From the NCBI GenBank assembly GCA_963920575.1, contig OY986968.1, positions 2,557,001-2,621,000 of the forward strand: a DNA stretch of 64,000 nt. The letters run 5' to 3'. How positions within the stretch are numbered: position 1 is the stretch's first letter; each line of letters starts with the position of its first letter. This document shows positions 45,281-58,574 of this stretch, in pieces. The DNA comes from Narthecium ossifragum (Eukaryota > Streptophyta > Magnoliopsida > Dioscoreales > Nartheciaceae). Position numbers and translations under genes: made by a program. The notes below the pieces were generated by a model. That model was given only the letters and a program-made list of their open reading frames with translations. It was not told where the DNA came from and ran no database searches.

Positions 45281-48200
45281 ATGGAACCATCCAGGAGATT
45301 CAGCCCTCTCAAGCCTCGAAAGCTCCGATTTGCGGCCTTTCTAGGATGTTTGATTGCCACGGTGAGCTCCGTCGGAATTCTCAAGTACACCTTGCAGCCC
45401 TTCCCCACCTGTAAGCCCCTGCATCTCATTCTTTTCTCGTTTATCACTGCCGTCAGATACAGAGGTTTTGCTCATAATTCCGTCATCTTACAGTGAGTCT
45501 GCAGCTATCAATTGACACCAGCGATGCGCCTGTTTTCTTGGAGGAGACTCATGTTTCTGGGCAGCACGGTGAGGAATTCTTCTCGGTAGACCTTGATATC
45601 TTATCTGTAATGCATTTGAATAGCTGGCTTTAAATGGAAGTATTGAAAGCATTAGTTTCATGTAATTCTCAAATTCTTTCCACCTAAAACCTGCTGAATT
45701 TATAAGACAAGTCTTAACCAAAAGCAGCTACAGCTACAAAAAAAAAATTTAATTTGTCCTCAAATTTCGTACCTGAGAAGATGAACTAACTTATATACTC
45801 ATAGTCTTCTTGGTTTTTTTGGTTGAAATGTAAGCCCACATGCTCAAAGTTACAAACATGCTGCAGGCATCAGTGGGTAGCCTTCTGGCAGAGTGCCCCT
45901 GAATACATAAAACCCATGAAGCCACCATAGACTTGACTACGTGCAACATATTGTGCATGAGTTGGTGTAGGATAAAATTGCAGCATTATCCACCGCAACA
46001 AAAATCATCTCAATAGAATAGGGAAAGTGCTTGAGCACTACACTCTATCTGTGCTGAATATTTTCCCCACTCGCCCCCTACGCCCAAAAATGCAAGACAA
46101 TTCTCATCGCGGTGATGAGTCATAAGGAACATAAGATACGTGGCTAGCATAATTTTTATGAGGTTGAAATGAGCTTAGAGGAATTCAATACATACTAATT
46201 CAGTTGAGCATCATAGAAGGACAACCAAATGGAATAATGGGGCAAAGTGGAACACTTACACTATCGTATGAACTATAAGGCCAAAACAACAGTTTCTAGA
46301 ATTTCTTGATAGGTAGTAACCTAAGATGCTGATGTGGAATCCTGCTATCTGAATAGGAAGTCCTGATGTAGCTCATGTTCCCATAAGTGCTGCAAGATTT
46401 TTTCTAATGCCTAGCAGTGGTTCTTCTTTTCTTCAAGAGATCCTTAAAGATTTTTACTCTATTTTTTCATCCGATTAAGTCTAATAAATATTTTTAACGT
46501 GCTAATCTGCTTGATGTAAATACTTACATGCTTACATGAATACCTCTTCTTCTGTAGGTAATCAAATAAAAGCCCTCCCCCCTCCTTTTCAAGATATGCA
46601 ACTAAATAATAGCAACACTGAAGAAGGTATGTTCACAAGAATTAGCTATTCTGAAAAACACAGCTCATGATGAATCAATTTAATGCACTGAAATCTAAAG
46701 ATTGCTTGCAGATAGTCAAGTGAGAATAATATCCTCTCCCTTGCAAGCTATGAAAGTAAATAATATACATTCAGGTGTTTGCAAACAGTTACCTCAATCA
46801 AGTTCATATGATCATGCCATCAAAGTCTTAAGTAGCGACAAGTATAACATCTGAAATGCATTTTGGCTCTAGGTACTGAAACAACAACTCCGTCATTGAA
46901 TACAACAAACAACCAAGAAGAGAACCGATCAGTTGAAGGTGAGAACAAAGCCTTGAATATAATACTATGATAACTTCAAAGTTCAACTATCCATAAAGAA
47001 GAAGCTCTTATCTAAGTAAGAAAGCAAGCATGCCATCTGTAGCTCATGACTGTAAATCCCTTTCAACTATGAAAAGCCTTGTAAGCACGTGTTCATCTTC
47101 TACTCACATGCCCTGTATAAGAATTCATGTCAAGTAATCAGATGTTAACTTTTGTTCAAAACACCTCCTTACTTCATTTCCACTAACTTTGATAAGAGCA
47201 GTTATCTAACTCTTGTTCATTTGGAATACAGTAAACTCAAAATTTCCTCTTATGCATGCACAGACTTCAAGACTTTCAAACAGGAAAACACCAGTTCTAC
47301 TATAAATTGCCTATAAAGTAGACGATGCATAAAAAATTGCTATACAAAACATATGCGCAAGTAAAGTCAGGATAGCTTGATTTTATGTTTTAACTTTATA
47401 TATAGTCATACCTAAACAATAATTTGTAGGTAAAAACTTGTTTGTTTTGACTTCAAATAGGCATGGTTGACTGACTTAAGCCCATTTAATGCAGGTAATA
47501 AACTGACCATGTCATCCAACATAATTGGGGAACACAAAGACAAAAATAAAAAAGGTGAGCACAAGATGTGGTCCTCCAATCTCAAAGAAGATTAGATTGT
47601 CTTCTCCTCAAGACACTAACTCATCTCAAAATTGATTTTCAGCGAAGTAAAAACTCTCCACAGAGCCATGTGCTTAACCCATAACTAAACAAAAGTCAAA
47701 AAGGACTTCTAATTCATGCCCAATAATTTGTGATAATAAATTAGCCTCCTATTAGTCCTATGTGACAATATAGTTGGCTTCGTTGCACAATAAATTGTGA
47801 TTTTCATTGGCCAAGAATTTTTGCCCATCGTAAATATTTCCTCCAGATTGATGCTAAATGTTATGAGTCTTGTAGGTTCATGGGCATTAAAGTTATACAT
47901 AACATGAGAAATTTACATGAAAAATTCGGAATGCCCTTTAGGAAGAGGAACAGGACAGGAAGTGCATTAAAGTTATACATAACATTATATTTCTAGAGCT
48001 TACTTTTTTCTCAATGGTAAAGCAGGAAATCAGACTCAGGAAGGCGAGATAATATGTGACTTCTCAAAGCCAAGATCAGATACTTGCACGGTACATGGTG
48101 ATGTCAGAATTGTTGGAAGCTCCAAATCTGTCATCTTAGCTCAACCTTTTCAGTCCAATATTTCAAATACAATATGGAAAATTAAACCATATACTCGGAA

Positions 48201-49197
48201 GTGGGAATCATACATCATGGAAGGCATCAAAGAAATCTCCATTAAATTTCTTGCGGAGCCCCAAGAAATTCCTGTTTGTGCAGTGAACCACACAGTTCCC
48301 TCCATCATCTTCTCCACAGGAGGACATGTTGGCAACTACTTCCATGACTTCACCGATGTACTAATCCCCCTCTTCGTAACGTCAAGGCAGTACAAAAGCA
48401 AGGTGCAATTCCTTGTTACCAACTTCAAATCATGGTGGTTCTACAAATACCGACTGATACTAAAACAGCTATCTCAATATGAAGTTGTTGACTTGGACAA
48501 AGACATGCGAGTGCACTGCTTCTCTGAAGTTCATGTTGGTCTCAAAAGCCACAAAGTTATGGGCATTGATCCTTCTGAGACTCCAAATTCGTACTCGATG
48601 ATTGACTTCAAAGATCTCCTAAGAACCACTCTCCTTTTAAAAAGGAAGGACATAGAGAGAGTAGGAGATGAACCAAGGAAAAAACCAAGGCTACTAATCA
48701 TGTCCAGAAAAGGTTCACGATCATTGACAAATGAGAAATCAGTGATCAAGATGGCTAAAGGATTAGGCTACAACGTGGTGGTCGCAGGACCTGAAGAGGC
48801 ACAGAACTTGACACAGATTGCTAGCATTGTGAATTCTTGTGATGTGATGATGGGTGTGCACGGCGCCGGTCTGACTAACATGATCTTCCTACCGGAAAAT
48901 GCAGTGCTCATCCAGATAATACCTTGGGGTGGTTTGAAGTGGGCATGCAGGCATGATTTTGGCGAGCCAGCACCAGATATGGGAATTAAATACTTGGAGT
49001 ATGAGATAAAGGAAGAAGAGAGCTCTCTAATAAAAAAGTACCCAAGAAATCATCCGGTGTTTAAGGACCCCCTCTCAATTCACAAGCAAGGGTTTGGTGC
49101 CGTCTTTGATGTGTTTCTCAAGAAACAGAATGTAAAGATAGATGTTGGCAGGTTCAAAAGTACCTTGTTAGAAGCTCTCCAATCTCTCAAGCAATAG
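45281..49197 (+). CDS. GT61 family glycosyltransferase, seven exons
   Basis: Predicted 544-residue Golgi GT61 enzyme in seven exons: 45281-45410, 45494-45568, 46558-46626, 46712-46774, 46873-46938, 47495-47554 and 48026-49197. All introns are phase 1 and the total is divisible by three. Exon 1 holds the anchor (SPLKPRKLRFAAFLGCLIAT), homologous to the minus-strand paralogues. Exons 2-6 are small stem exons of 60-75 nt with sequons (NTT, NRS; NQT at the start of exon 7). Exon 7 is the catalytic domain: CDFSKPRSDTCTVHGDVRI, FSTGGHVGNYFHDFTDVLI, DPSETPNSYSMIDF and MMGVHGAGLTNMIFLPE near 48845-48890. The stop is TAG at 49195-49197. It is closely related to the next gene (51667-54174). Exon choice in the long, intron-rich 5' half is by eye and could miss alternatives. 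Confidence 0.85.
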
Positions 49198-50636
49198 AAG
49201 AAAGGCTATGACAAACTATTCTTTTCAAACCACACCGATAATCACCTCCCATAAAAGTAACAACTTCTTGTAAGTAGCAATTCATTGAAATTGGATTCAT
49301 ATTCTCACTCATATGCTTAAGTGGTCTGACCTCCTGGAAACCGTGATCATATCAATAAACTGTTTCTATGGTTTCTTCAAGCTGCCACATTACTTTTTCA
49401 TCAAGGTTGCTATTTGATTTGAAGCTGTGAGACAGCGGCCTTTTGTTTAAATGTTAAATCAGGGACATTTACCTTCGTTTTCTTGTCTCCTTACTTGTTT
49501 GCCCATATTAAATAAAGTCTAGGGTATCCCCATCAATGGTTATCACCCTCACCTTCACATGCAGTGAAGCAAAGACGAAAGTAATGTGCACCTAAGATAT
49601 ATGTAACCTGTTTCAATTTAAGCATTGCAATGGATACTAGAGCTTGACATTTCAAGAGATGATTTAGGAGCAAGAACAAGCAGAAATGCTTCTTCTTTAC
49701 AGTTACCCTTTCACAAGGAATGGTTGATCAAATCAATACGGGAACAAATCATTGACAAAAAAAAAGAGCTTCTAAACGAGTAGAGTAACAAGAAGCAATC
49801 CATCAATTCTTTTCATCACCCAGCAAGAAATCGTTCATATATTGCCGCCAAAATAATCTCATCTAGAAACATCTTAGGGTTAGCTTCTTAGGATCTTTTA
49901 AAGCAACATCGACATTGTTATGGGCATCATCAACAGTAATGATCATGATCGCACCTTCTGTTGATCCAACAATACTTGGAAAGCACTCAACTGGGGATGG
50001 CGGTGCGTTGATGATGGTGGCGGCGGCGTTGGGGGAGGTTGACTAGATAGGCGGCGCGGCTGGAGGTAGTCGGCGAAGGAGGATGGTAATGCCTCCCTTA
50101 TTACGATCAACCGATCGAGAGATAAAACAAATAAGATCTTTTTTTTTTAATTTTTTTTTCTCGCAAAAAGAGCGCCACCCCAGCTTTTTTTAATTTAATA
50201 AAGTTGTTCAAAATACATCAAATAAAAGATAAGTACTCATATTGCAATCTTCATCCCATCGAATCAGTATTCCATTGGAAATAAACTTAACTGATTACTT
50301 AAAAAATAATTAATCACTCAACGATATATTATTGGTCACTGTTTCTGAATGAATTAGAATAATTATTAAAAGTTGAAAAAATAGATATCCATATTGTACC
50401 CTCACTTTCTTTTTGAATCCGGCAGTCCCAGTTCCTCCACACTCACTTGACTTGCCCAAGAATGCCTTTTAGTATGGATTTCCATGCCGGTCTGGCACAA
50501 TACCTGCTAGCTGGTTGGGTTAGCGGCATCAAAACACCCCTATTGTGACAAGAAGAAGAAGAAGAAATAGAGGAGGAAAAGGAGAATACAAGGGCGTGCC
50601 GATCCGACACACGGCATGACAATCCATGCTTCTTAA
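49198..50636. other. Intergenic with duplicated flank
   Basis: The first several hundred bases are paralogous to the 3' flank of the next GT61 gene (54175 onward; shared CAACTTCTTGTAAGTA-like strings). At about 49915-49995, CATCATCAACAGTAATGATC and AATACTTGGAAAGC match parts of the leucyl-tRNA synthetase terminal-exon region at 54905-55020 with an internal deletion. A GC-rich GGCGGC stretch lies at 49995-50080. No gene is seen. Confidence 0.6.
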
Positions 50637-51577
50637 TTTTTTTTTTATTAGTTGAGCCTAAAGGCTGGGAAACATGATTACATCAAATTATGACAACCCT
50701 ACAGGAGGCCACACGCCATCCCCGGGTTCCAAACAAAACAGGACAATCCAATTCTACAGCACCTAGCAATCCCATCTGCAATCGAATTAGCAGCACGGGA
50801 GATGAACAAAAACAATATAGATTCTAAATTCATCACTTCCACCCAAATCCTCCTAACAACCCCTTCCACTTCCATTGGCCATAACCGAAAGCCTTTAAGG
50901 ACATCAACAACAAACTTTGAGTCTGACTCCACTACTACTCTCCTTTCCCCAAACTCACAAGCCCACTTGATCGCACACCAAATAGCATACAACTCAGCTT
51001 CCAAAACAGAGACCGCCGTTGGGATCACCTCCCCTCTAGCCCATCGGAGACTTCCATCATGCGAGACTCCAGCAGCACCCGGCCACCAACGCCCTATTAT
51101 AGCTTCTATCCACTGACGCATCCACCTGTACCACCAAGTCGTCACACAAGCGGGGTTTTGACCTCATGATCCCGGAAGAACGAAGGTGCTCATCCGACAG
51201 CCGCCACGCTTTCCTGGCCAGAGTAATCACCATCTCCCATTTTCCATTGAAAACTAATTGATTCCTGTCTTTCCATATAATCTACAACCCATATCCTATC
51301 AGTACCTTAACTCTTTTAACATGCATATGTGAACCCAAAGCTAAAAGATCCACCATCAAGTCTTCCAGGCACCCCCAACTTGCAACCATCGGCCAAGATT
51401 GAGCAAGAAGTAAAAGGAAAAACTCTCATACCTTGTGGCAATCAAACAAGGCATGCTCAGGCACAGACTGACATCGAGGACACTCTCTATCAGCATATAT
51501 GCAGTAGTTCCAAAGGACCTCCCTTACCGGCAGCCTATTGTGCATCACTTTCCAAACAAACTGCCACAGGCAAGAAG
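50637..51577 (-). mobile_element. LINE 3' part: zinc-finger and RNase H
   Basis: Minus strand, 5' to 3': a zf-RVT-like region near 51570-51430 (WQFVWKVMHNRLPVREVLW, then CPRCQSVPEHALFDCHK), then an RNase H domain at 51145-50699 (VSHDGSLRW, VLEAELYAIWCAIKWA, VVVESDSK, RAANSIADGIARCC). A tail with CCTTTAGGCTCAACTAATAA and a poly-A run follow. The RNase H residues D, E, D and D are in place. The element is cut at 51577, exactly where GT61 exon sequence resumes. Confidence 0.85.
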
Positions 51578-51666
51578 GTATGCTCACAAAAATTAGCTAA
51601 TCTGAAAACAGCTAATAATGCATCAATGATGGCACAGAAAAATAAAGATTTCCTCTAAATTTGCAG

Positions 51667-54174
51667 ATAGAATAATGCCCTCTCCCTTGCAAGCTACGGA
51701 AGTCAATAACACACATGAAGGTAAGTGCCAACAGGTACCCCCGTCAAGTTCACATAAATAAAGTCCACTCAACAAGCCAGTAGTGATTGCCATACTGGTC
51801 AACACATAGCAGCATGGACCAATATGTATCATGTCAGCAAATACCTGTATCGGCACAAACCCCTTGCCGATACATGTATTAGCTCAGAAGAGCTTCTTGC
51901 TGGCGGCATGAAGCCTGTGCTTAGTGACGGCACGACAAATGCCACCAGCAAGGCAAGCCTTGGAGCAACAAATAAAACATCTAACAATGCATTATGACTC
52001 TAGGTACTGAAACAACAACTCCATCATTGGATACAACAAACAAGGAAGCAGAGAAACAATCGGTTGAAGGTGAGAGCAAAGACTTGCATATAATGCTGTG
52101 AAATTTTGAGTTCACATATCCAGAAATAAGCTTTATCTATATAAGAAAGCAAGTATGTCAGCAGTTTACTGTGAATCCTTCTCAAATATAAAACTCTTGT
52201 AAGCATGCATTCACATTTACTCACATGCCATATACAAGGCATTATGATCAAGTAAACAGATGTGAACTCTTTATTAAACCACCTCCTTACCACATATCCA
52301 CAAACTTTCATCAGAAAAGCAAACTAATTCTTGCTCATTTGGAGAGGAGTTTTAGCATTGCCTCTTATGCATGCACATACATTCATGATTTTAGAACAGG
52401 AAAAAAGTTATGCTATCAATTACCTGTGAAGTGGATAATGAAAATTTTCCCTTATGCAAACGTGAGCAATAAATTTCAGTAGAGCTTACAAGTTTTCGCT
52501 CTGCAAGTAGCCAGATCTATAAATAATTTGTTCGATATTGAACTAGTATGGTTGACTAACTTAAGCCCATTCTATACAGGTAACAAAATGACCATATCAC
52601 CCACTGAAATTGGGGAACACAAAGACCAATACAACACAATTCAAGGTGAGAACAAGGTCCTAGTCTCAAATCTCGATTAAATTTCTTCTCCTATAAACGC
52701 CAGCACATCTCAAAATTCCATACCCAACAATTTATCATAATTAGTAGTTTAACCTATGATAATACAGTTGGCTCAGTTGAGCTAATGTAATTTGTTGCAT
52801 TCATGATTTTTCCTCCAGATTGGTGCGAGTTGAAACTGCATGCGCTAAAATCTATACGATATAAGTCTATATTTTCTAATCATTAAAGCCGGACCTAACG
52901 AGCAATTCATATGAAACCTTCACAATTCCTTTTTGGAGGATGACCAGAACATCTAAGAACATCAAATTTCTCATGATTTCAGTTTTCTCAATGGAAATAC
53001 AGGAAATCAGACTCTGGACAGTAACATTATATGTGACTTCTCAAAGCCAAGATCAGATACTTGCACAGTACATGGTGATGTCAGAATTGTTGGAAGCTCC
53101 ACATCTGTCATCTTAGCTCAACCATTTCAGTTCAATACTTCAAACACAAGATGGAAAATCAAACCATATGCTCGGAAGTGGGAATTATCCACAATGGAGG
53201 GTATCAATGAAATCTCCATTACAGTTCTAACAGACTCCCAAGATATTTCTGTTTGTGCCGTGAACCACACAATACCCTCCATTATCCTCTCCACAGGAGG
53301 ATATGTTGGCAACTACTTCCATGACCTCACCGATGTAATAATCCCCCTCTTCGTCACATCACGCCATTACAAAGGGGACGTGCGGTTCCTTGTCACCAAC
53401 TTCAAACCACAGTGGATTGACAAATACCAACTGATACTAAAACAGCTCTCTAAACACGAAATCATCCACCTGGACACAGACAACAGGGTGCACTGCTTCT
53501 CTGAAGTACATGTCGGTCTCAAAAGCCACAAAGTTATGGGTATTGATCCTTCTGAGACTCCAAATGGCTACTCCATGATTGACTTCAAAGATTTCCTAAG
53601 AGACACTTTCCTTTTAAAAAGGAAGGACATAGAGAGGATAGGAGACGAACCAAGGAAAAAACCAAGGCTACTAATCATGTCCAGAAAAGGTTCACGATCA
53701 TTGACAAATGAGAAATCAGTGATCAAGATGGCTCGAGGAATAGGCTACAACGTGGTGATCACAGGACCTGAAGAGGCACAGAACTTGACACAGATTGCTA
53801 ACATTGTGAACTCTTGTGATGTGATGATGGGTTTGCATGGCGCTGGTCTGACTAACATGATCTTCCTACCAGAAAATGCAATTCTCATCCAGATAATACC
53901 TTGGGGTGGTTTGACGTGGGCATGCAGGCATGATTTTGGTAAGCCGGCACCAGATATGGGAATAAAATACTTGGAGTATGAGATAAAGGAAAAAGAGAGT
54001 TCCTTAATAAAACAGTACCCAAGAAATCATCCGGTGTTCAAGGACCCTCTCTCAATTCACAAGCAGGGTTTTGGTGCTATCTGGGCTGTATTTCTCGACA
54101 AACAGAATGTAAAGCTAGATGTTGGCAGATTCAAGAGTTCTTTGTTAGAAGCTCTCCAATCTCTCAAGCAATAG
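51667..54174 (+). pseudogene. GT61 family glycosyltransferase lacking its first exons
   Basis: Close paralogue of the gene at 45281. Exons recognised are 51667-51720, 52004-52069, 52580-52645 and 53003-54174, all phase 1, matching exons 4-7 of that gene. The catalytic exon is intact: FSKPRSDTCTVHGDVRI, GGYVGNYFHDLTDVIIPLF, DPSETPNGYSMIDF, MMGLHGAGLTNMIFLPE near 53825-53865. Here the usual VHGAG is LHGAG. Only the last bases of exon 3 (AAGAAG before GTATGC, 51574-51579) remain. A LINE occupies the DNA just upstream, and no signal-anchor exon is found between 49198 and 51577. Without an anchor the product would not enter the Golgi. It may be a 5'-truncated pseudogene, or it may use an exon I could not see. 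The open 326-codon frame from 53194 covers most of the catalytic domain. Confidence 0.75.
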
Positions 54175-55136
54175 AAGAAAGGATATCATAAACAATTCTT
54201 TATCAGCCACACAGTGATGATCACCTCACATAGGTAACAACCTCTTGTAAGTAACAAGTCACTGAATTAGATTGATATTCCCATTTCTATGCTTAAAAGA
54301 TCTTACCTCATGAAAGGGGTGATCAAATCAATAAGTTGCTTAAGAGATCTTAACCCTTTTTTTCTTGGTTCCTTACCTCTTTGCCCACTATCAACCTCTA
54401 AGGGTGTTGGTGCAAGACCGCAGGACGAAAGAGGGAGATAGAAGAGTGGAAGTAGAGAAGGAAGAAGAGAGAAGAAGAGACAGTGAAAACAACTTATTAA
54501 TTCATCCATCATTAATCCCTAACCACCCCTAATGGCTTAGTTATATCCTAACAAGATATCCAATCCCAAATCCAATATAGAAAGAAGCAACCTGTTTCAA
54601 TCTAGTAACCCCAATGATTTATTCTGTGATTAACAAGCAAGAATAAATGCAGAAATGCTTCTTCTTTGATAGCATATCAAATTTGCCTTTTACAAGGAAT
54701 GGGGCTAATCAAATCAAAACTAGGAAAAATGATTGATAAAGAGCACCATGAATAAAAACAGCTTCTAAATATAGAAAGAAGCAATCTATAATTCTCTTCA
54801 TCACTTAGAAAGAAGTCATTATTTACATTTCCACCAAACCTCATCTAGGAAAATCTTATGGATAGCTTGAAGGACCTTTTAATAAACATTAATACTGTTG
54901 TGTGTATCATCAACAATTATGATCATGAATGTACCTTCCCTTGAGCCAATATAACATGCAAAATTCTACGAACATATATAATTTTCCTTATTGTCTTCCC
55001 GAGCAAGTACTTGGAAAGCTTCTCATCAAGTGACGCAAGTTTCATTGCATCATCTTCCGCGCAATCTTCATCAACCACTATGGTGCCCCGGGTCTTCCCA
55101 TTGATCTGAATGGGCAACTGACTCGCCTTGAAATAT

Positions 55137-56264
55137 GTCGTTAGTATATCAATGGCGGACAAAACAATTAACCGAACTAATAGCTAACTACAACGTAGTT
55201 AATGGGAGTACGGGTCGAGTCCTCGGAGAATTGGATGGTCGAATTAATGGATGCAATATAATCTCTACAATAGTTGGAAATAATTTGATTGATTTTAAAG
55301 TTGTTTAAACTAAAGTATTCTAGAAACACTTAACGCTAAGAGATTTATCAAGGAAGAAATCCTAGGGAATTCTAATCCGAATTAGGTCTAAATATTTTCT
55401 CTATGAATCAAGATGAATAACATTTACATGAGATAGTCGAAATTAGAGATCAACGAGCGTAAGATTAGTATCGCTCGTCGCTAATGAGACGTCGGGTTAG
55501 AATCATCTCATCGTGTGAATTACAAGGTGAAAATCCATGATCGAGGCTTTAATCCGATCATAGCTCAACAATCGCCGGCTTAAGGTCCTATTGTTGGCAA
55601 GGAATCAAGGTTTTGTATGACTAAGGTCTTGGATTGAGGTGGATTTAATACCTCAATCCAATCCTCCATCTAAGTCAAGAATGGTAAGTAGGATAGCTTT
55701 GGCTTGAGGTGGTTCTAGCACCTCAACCTCCTATCCTAAGGTCAAGAGTTGGCCATGGTTCTAACATGACCTACTCTTTGAGGGATTTCATCAAATACCT
55801 AGCATGCATCTAATACTCGAGCAATTAAATGCAAATATAGATACTCAAACCATTCAAGAGTAGACTTTATTGAAGAAATAAGGAATTGAATCCAAATTCA
55901 TACAAAGATTCCATCTCACAAACGTTATTACATCAAAGATTACAAGAGAAATCTAAAAATAACACCTAAGACATCATAGAATTCCCAATGATGAGGATTT
56001 TAGTTACTCATCTTGGTTGGACGATTCATAGGAAGAGAGGTTTCATCCATCTTCTTCATTGATCTCCACCTTTTGAGCCCTAAATCCTTGGGAATTGGAG
56101 GAGAAAACTCAAGAATATAGAGGAGGGAAGAAGGCTGTCAAGAGAGGGAACCAGAGAGAAAAGAAGACCCCCAAATTAGAGCCAAAACCTCTATTTATAG
56201 GCCCCAAGTCGTGGACCCTCGGATTAGATCTGAGCCGTCCATTTATAACCGTCAGCGATCTTGG
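55137..56264. other. Repeat-derived sequence inside pseudogene intron
   Basis: No coding sequence. Text such as CGGGTCGAGTCCTCGGAGAA and repeated TTGAGGTGG/CACCTCAA strings suggest a worn LTR-retroelement or unclassified repeat leading into the GGATCGATCC array. Confidence 0.4.
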
Positions 56265-56575
56265 ATCGATCCACAGTAATATTGGATCGATCCAATATGA
56301 GCAAAAGATCATACCTTTCTGTGAAAAGAAATATGGATCGATCCCATGACGTTTTGGATCGATCCATTTTGTACCCAAGAATAAGTACTCTTGGTAAAAG
56401 AAATATGGATCGATCCATGACGGTTTGGATCGATCCATTTTGTACCAATCTCTCTAGGAAGAGATATTTGGATCGATCCATTAATAATCAGGATCGATCC
56501 AACTTTGAATAAAAACTATGGCATTCTGGAAAAGGAACGGGATCGATCCAAAAATGACCTTGGATCGATCCAAAT
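56265..56575. repeat. Second array of the palindrome GGATCGATCC
   Basis: Ten exact copies of GGATCGATCC, mostly as TTGGATCGATCCA or ATGGATCGATCCA, often paired about 20 bp apart with AAAAGAAATAT or ATTTTGTACC between pairs. Nearby TTAGATCTGAGCCGTCC and CTATTTATAGG resemble, in inverted order, the flank of the first array (GATCTAACGGCTTAAAT, CTATTTAAGG at 2190-2226), so both arrays may come from one repeat family. Confidence 0.9.
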
Positions 56576-57477
56576 TGTCTGGATCTGTTTTACTGATGTC
56601 TTTTGGTTCGAAATCCATGCAACTCTCTTCGAAAGCTCTTGTACCTGAAACCATATGAAAAGATATTAAAAATGCATTGCTTGAGAGCTAACAAAGCCCA
56701 GTTGAATGGGTGAATTATGTATATTTTGTGACTTATCAGCAACACGATACTTGAATCTTTCAAGTACTCACTTTTGGCTTGTTTCCATTATACGATTACC
56801 AAAAAAAGAAATGAATAAAGATGTCCTAGTTTTGATTTCTCATGTGATAAGATCATTAAATTCAGATATCAGGATTATCACATATTCTGTGCTACCATGG
56901 AATTTAGAATCTGCCGCATTATTGTATTTCAATTGGAAGCTTCTTAACTAATATGTCTCAAGGAAATCAGAAAGACTACTTTAATATCTTAAGCATAGAG
57001 TGATGGCTTTAGCAGCTAGGGTACTAGCACAAAATTTACTGCAAGTTTGGCAACCCAAACCACAGGAATGTAAGAGAGATCACAAACCAAACTTAAAAGC
57101 CATTTTTGGAGTTTTGCTTGACATCTTGTACATCAATTCAATATTATCCTGCTATTGTGCTACTAAAATAGGAAAACCACCGACTGCTCTTGGCTTTTGA
57201 TTAGGAACCAGCAATTCTGAAAGCCTAATAATGGCATGAAAGAGCAGCGTATGTTATGATCGACTTTAAGAAAGCCAAAATAAATAATTTTGTTGAACTG
57301 GCACAAACAGATGCGAATTTAACAATGTAAACGATATTGTGGAGGCCTTTCCTGCTTAGGTGCTTGGGCAGTCCACCCAAGTAGCTGGCTTTAGTAGTCG
57401 CCAGGGGATCTGGGTCCAGATATGGGTGCCCCCCAGTTGCGTTTGGCTGGCCACTTATTAAAATTCAAATAGACCCC
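56576..57477. other. Intron/intergenic, no gene seen
   Basis: AT-rich; short open frames without family features. Confidence 0.55.
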
Positions 57478-57772
57478 CGTTCATGGATTGATGAAAAAAC
57501 AGAATATCAAACAAAACCTTGACTCTCTCAATCCTCTCATTGCCCCTCCTTTGCGTCCAATTCAGTTCCACCCCGGTCAATGGTTGTGCTAATCCCCATC
57601 CATATTCCACAAAGTCACATTGAATAACTTCAAATGGACCCGTTCACGGACTGATGGGGAGAAAAACAGAACATAAATTAAAGCCCTGACTCTCTCAAAC
57701 CCCGCATCAAGCCCCTCCTTTGCATGCCCCTATTCAGCTCCACCGCTCAGATGGTTGTGCTAATCCACATCC
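57478..57772. repeat. Imperfect tandem duplication
   Basis: 57478-57602 and 57643-57772 share CTTTGACTCTCTCAA-like, CCCCTCCTTTGC, TCAGTTCCACC/TCAGCTCCACC and ATGGTTGTGCTAATCC strings, a duplication with a period of about 165 bp. No gene is recognised. Confidence 0.7.
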
Positions 57773-58574
57773 CCTCCTCCATGCTCTCCTTCCTTCAGTC
57801 CCTGTCACTGCCACAGAAGCCATGCATCTCAACCCCCGCCTCCCGCCTCCCCATCCCCCATCTATCACAATCACCCTCACCAGATCTAATCTCAGCCCAA
57901 AGATTTATCTCTCTTCATATTATTGTGGTCTACTTATTGACTAAGTGCGGTCACAAAAATCTATATCATGTATGACGATACCGATGGTTGAAATGTGATG
58001 CTTAATTTGGGTCCCAATGTTTTCTGCAACCAAAATGAGTTAAAACTATTTTTGCATGCAAGGAGAAAGATATATAACATTTCATTTACCTTGATTACCT
58101 GGGTCACTGGGTGGGCACCAGGTAAAATCCCACTACCTCATAGTATCCAATTATTCTAGGCATTTTACTTTCATATTAGTTTCAGATTCTCTTTCATACA
58201 CTCATCTTTTGTGTGGCAATCCTTAAGACTAAATCGCATGAATGAACACAAATAACTGTAGCATTTTGCATGACTCAATATTTTCAGAGGGAAATAAACA
58301 TTCAGCTTACATGTGATTAATTACATCAGGAAATCAAAGCAATCATACCTCAGGAAATTGTTCATATGCCAATGAATTATCATGCCCCAGGCGCAACCAA
58401 AGTTCTTCCGTCATATGAGGTGCAAAGGGTGAAAGCAGCAAAACAAATGTAGTAATGATTGACTTAGGTTGTTTATCCCACTAAAATAAACGTCAAAAAA
58501 ATTGAATCAGAAACATGTAGCTCCTAACTAAGGGGAAAAAAAACAAAAACTTGGTATCATGCTTTTATATCTAC

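Noticed and set aside
56095..56512. Frames of 83-109 codons with DRS/IDP repeats
   Set aside because: Same artefact as in the first palindrome array.
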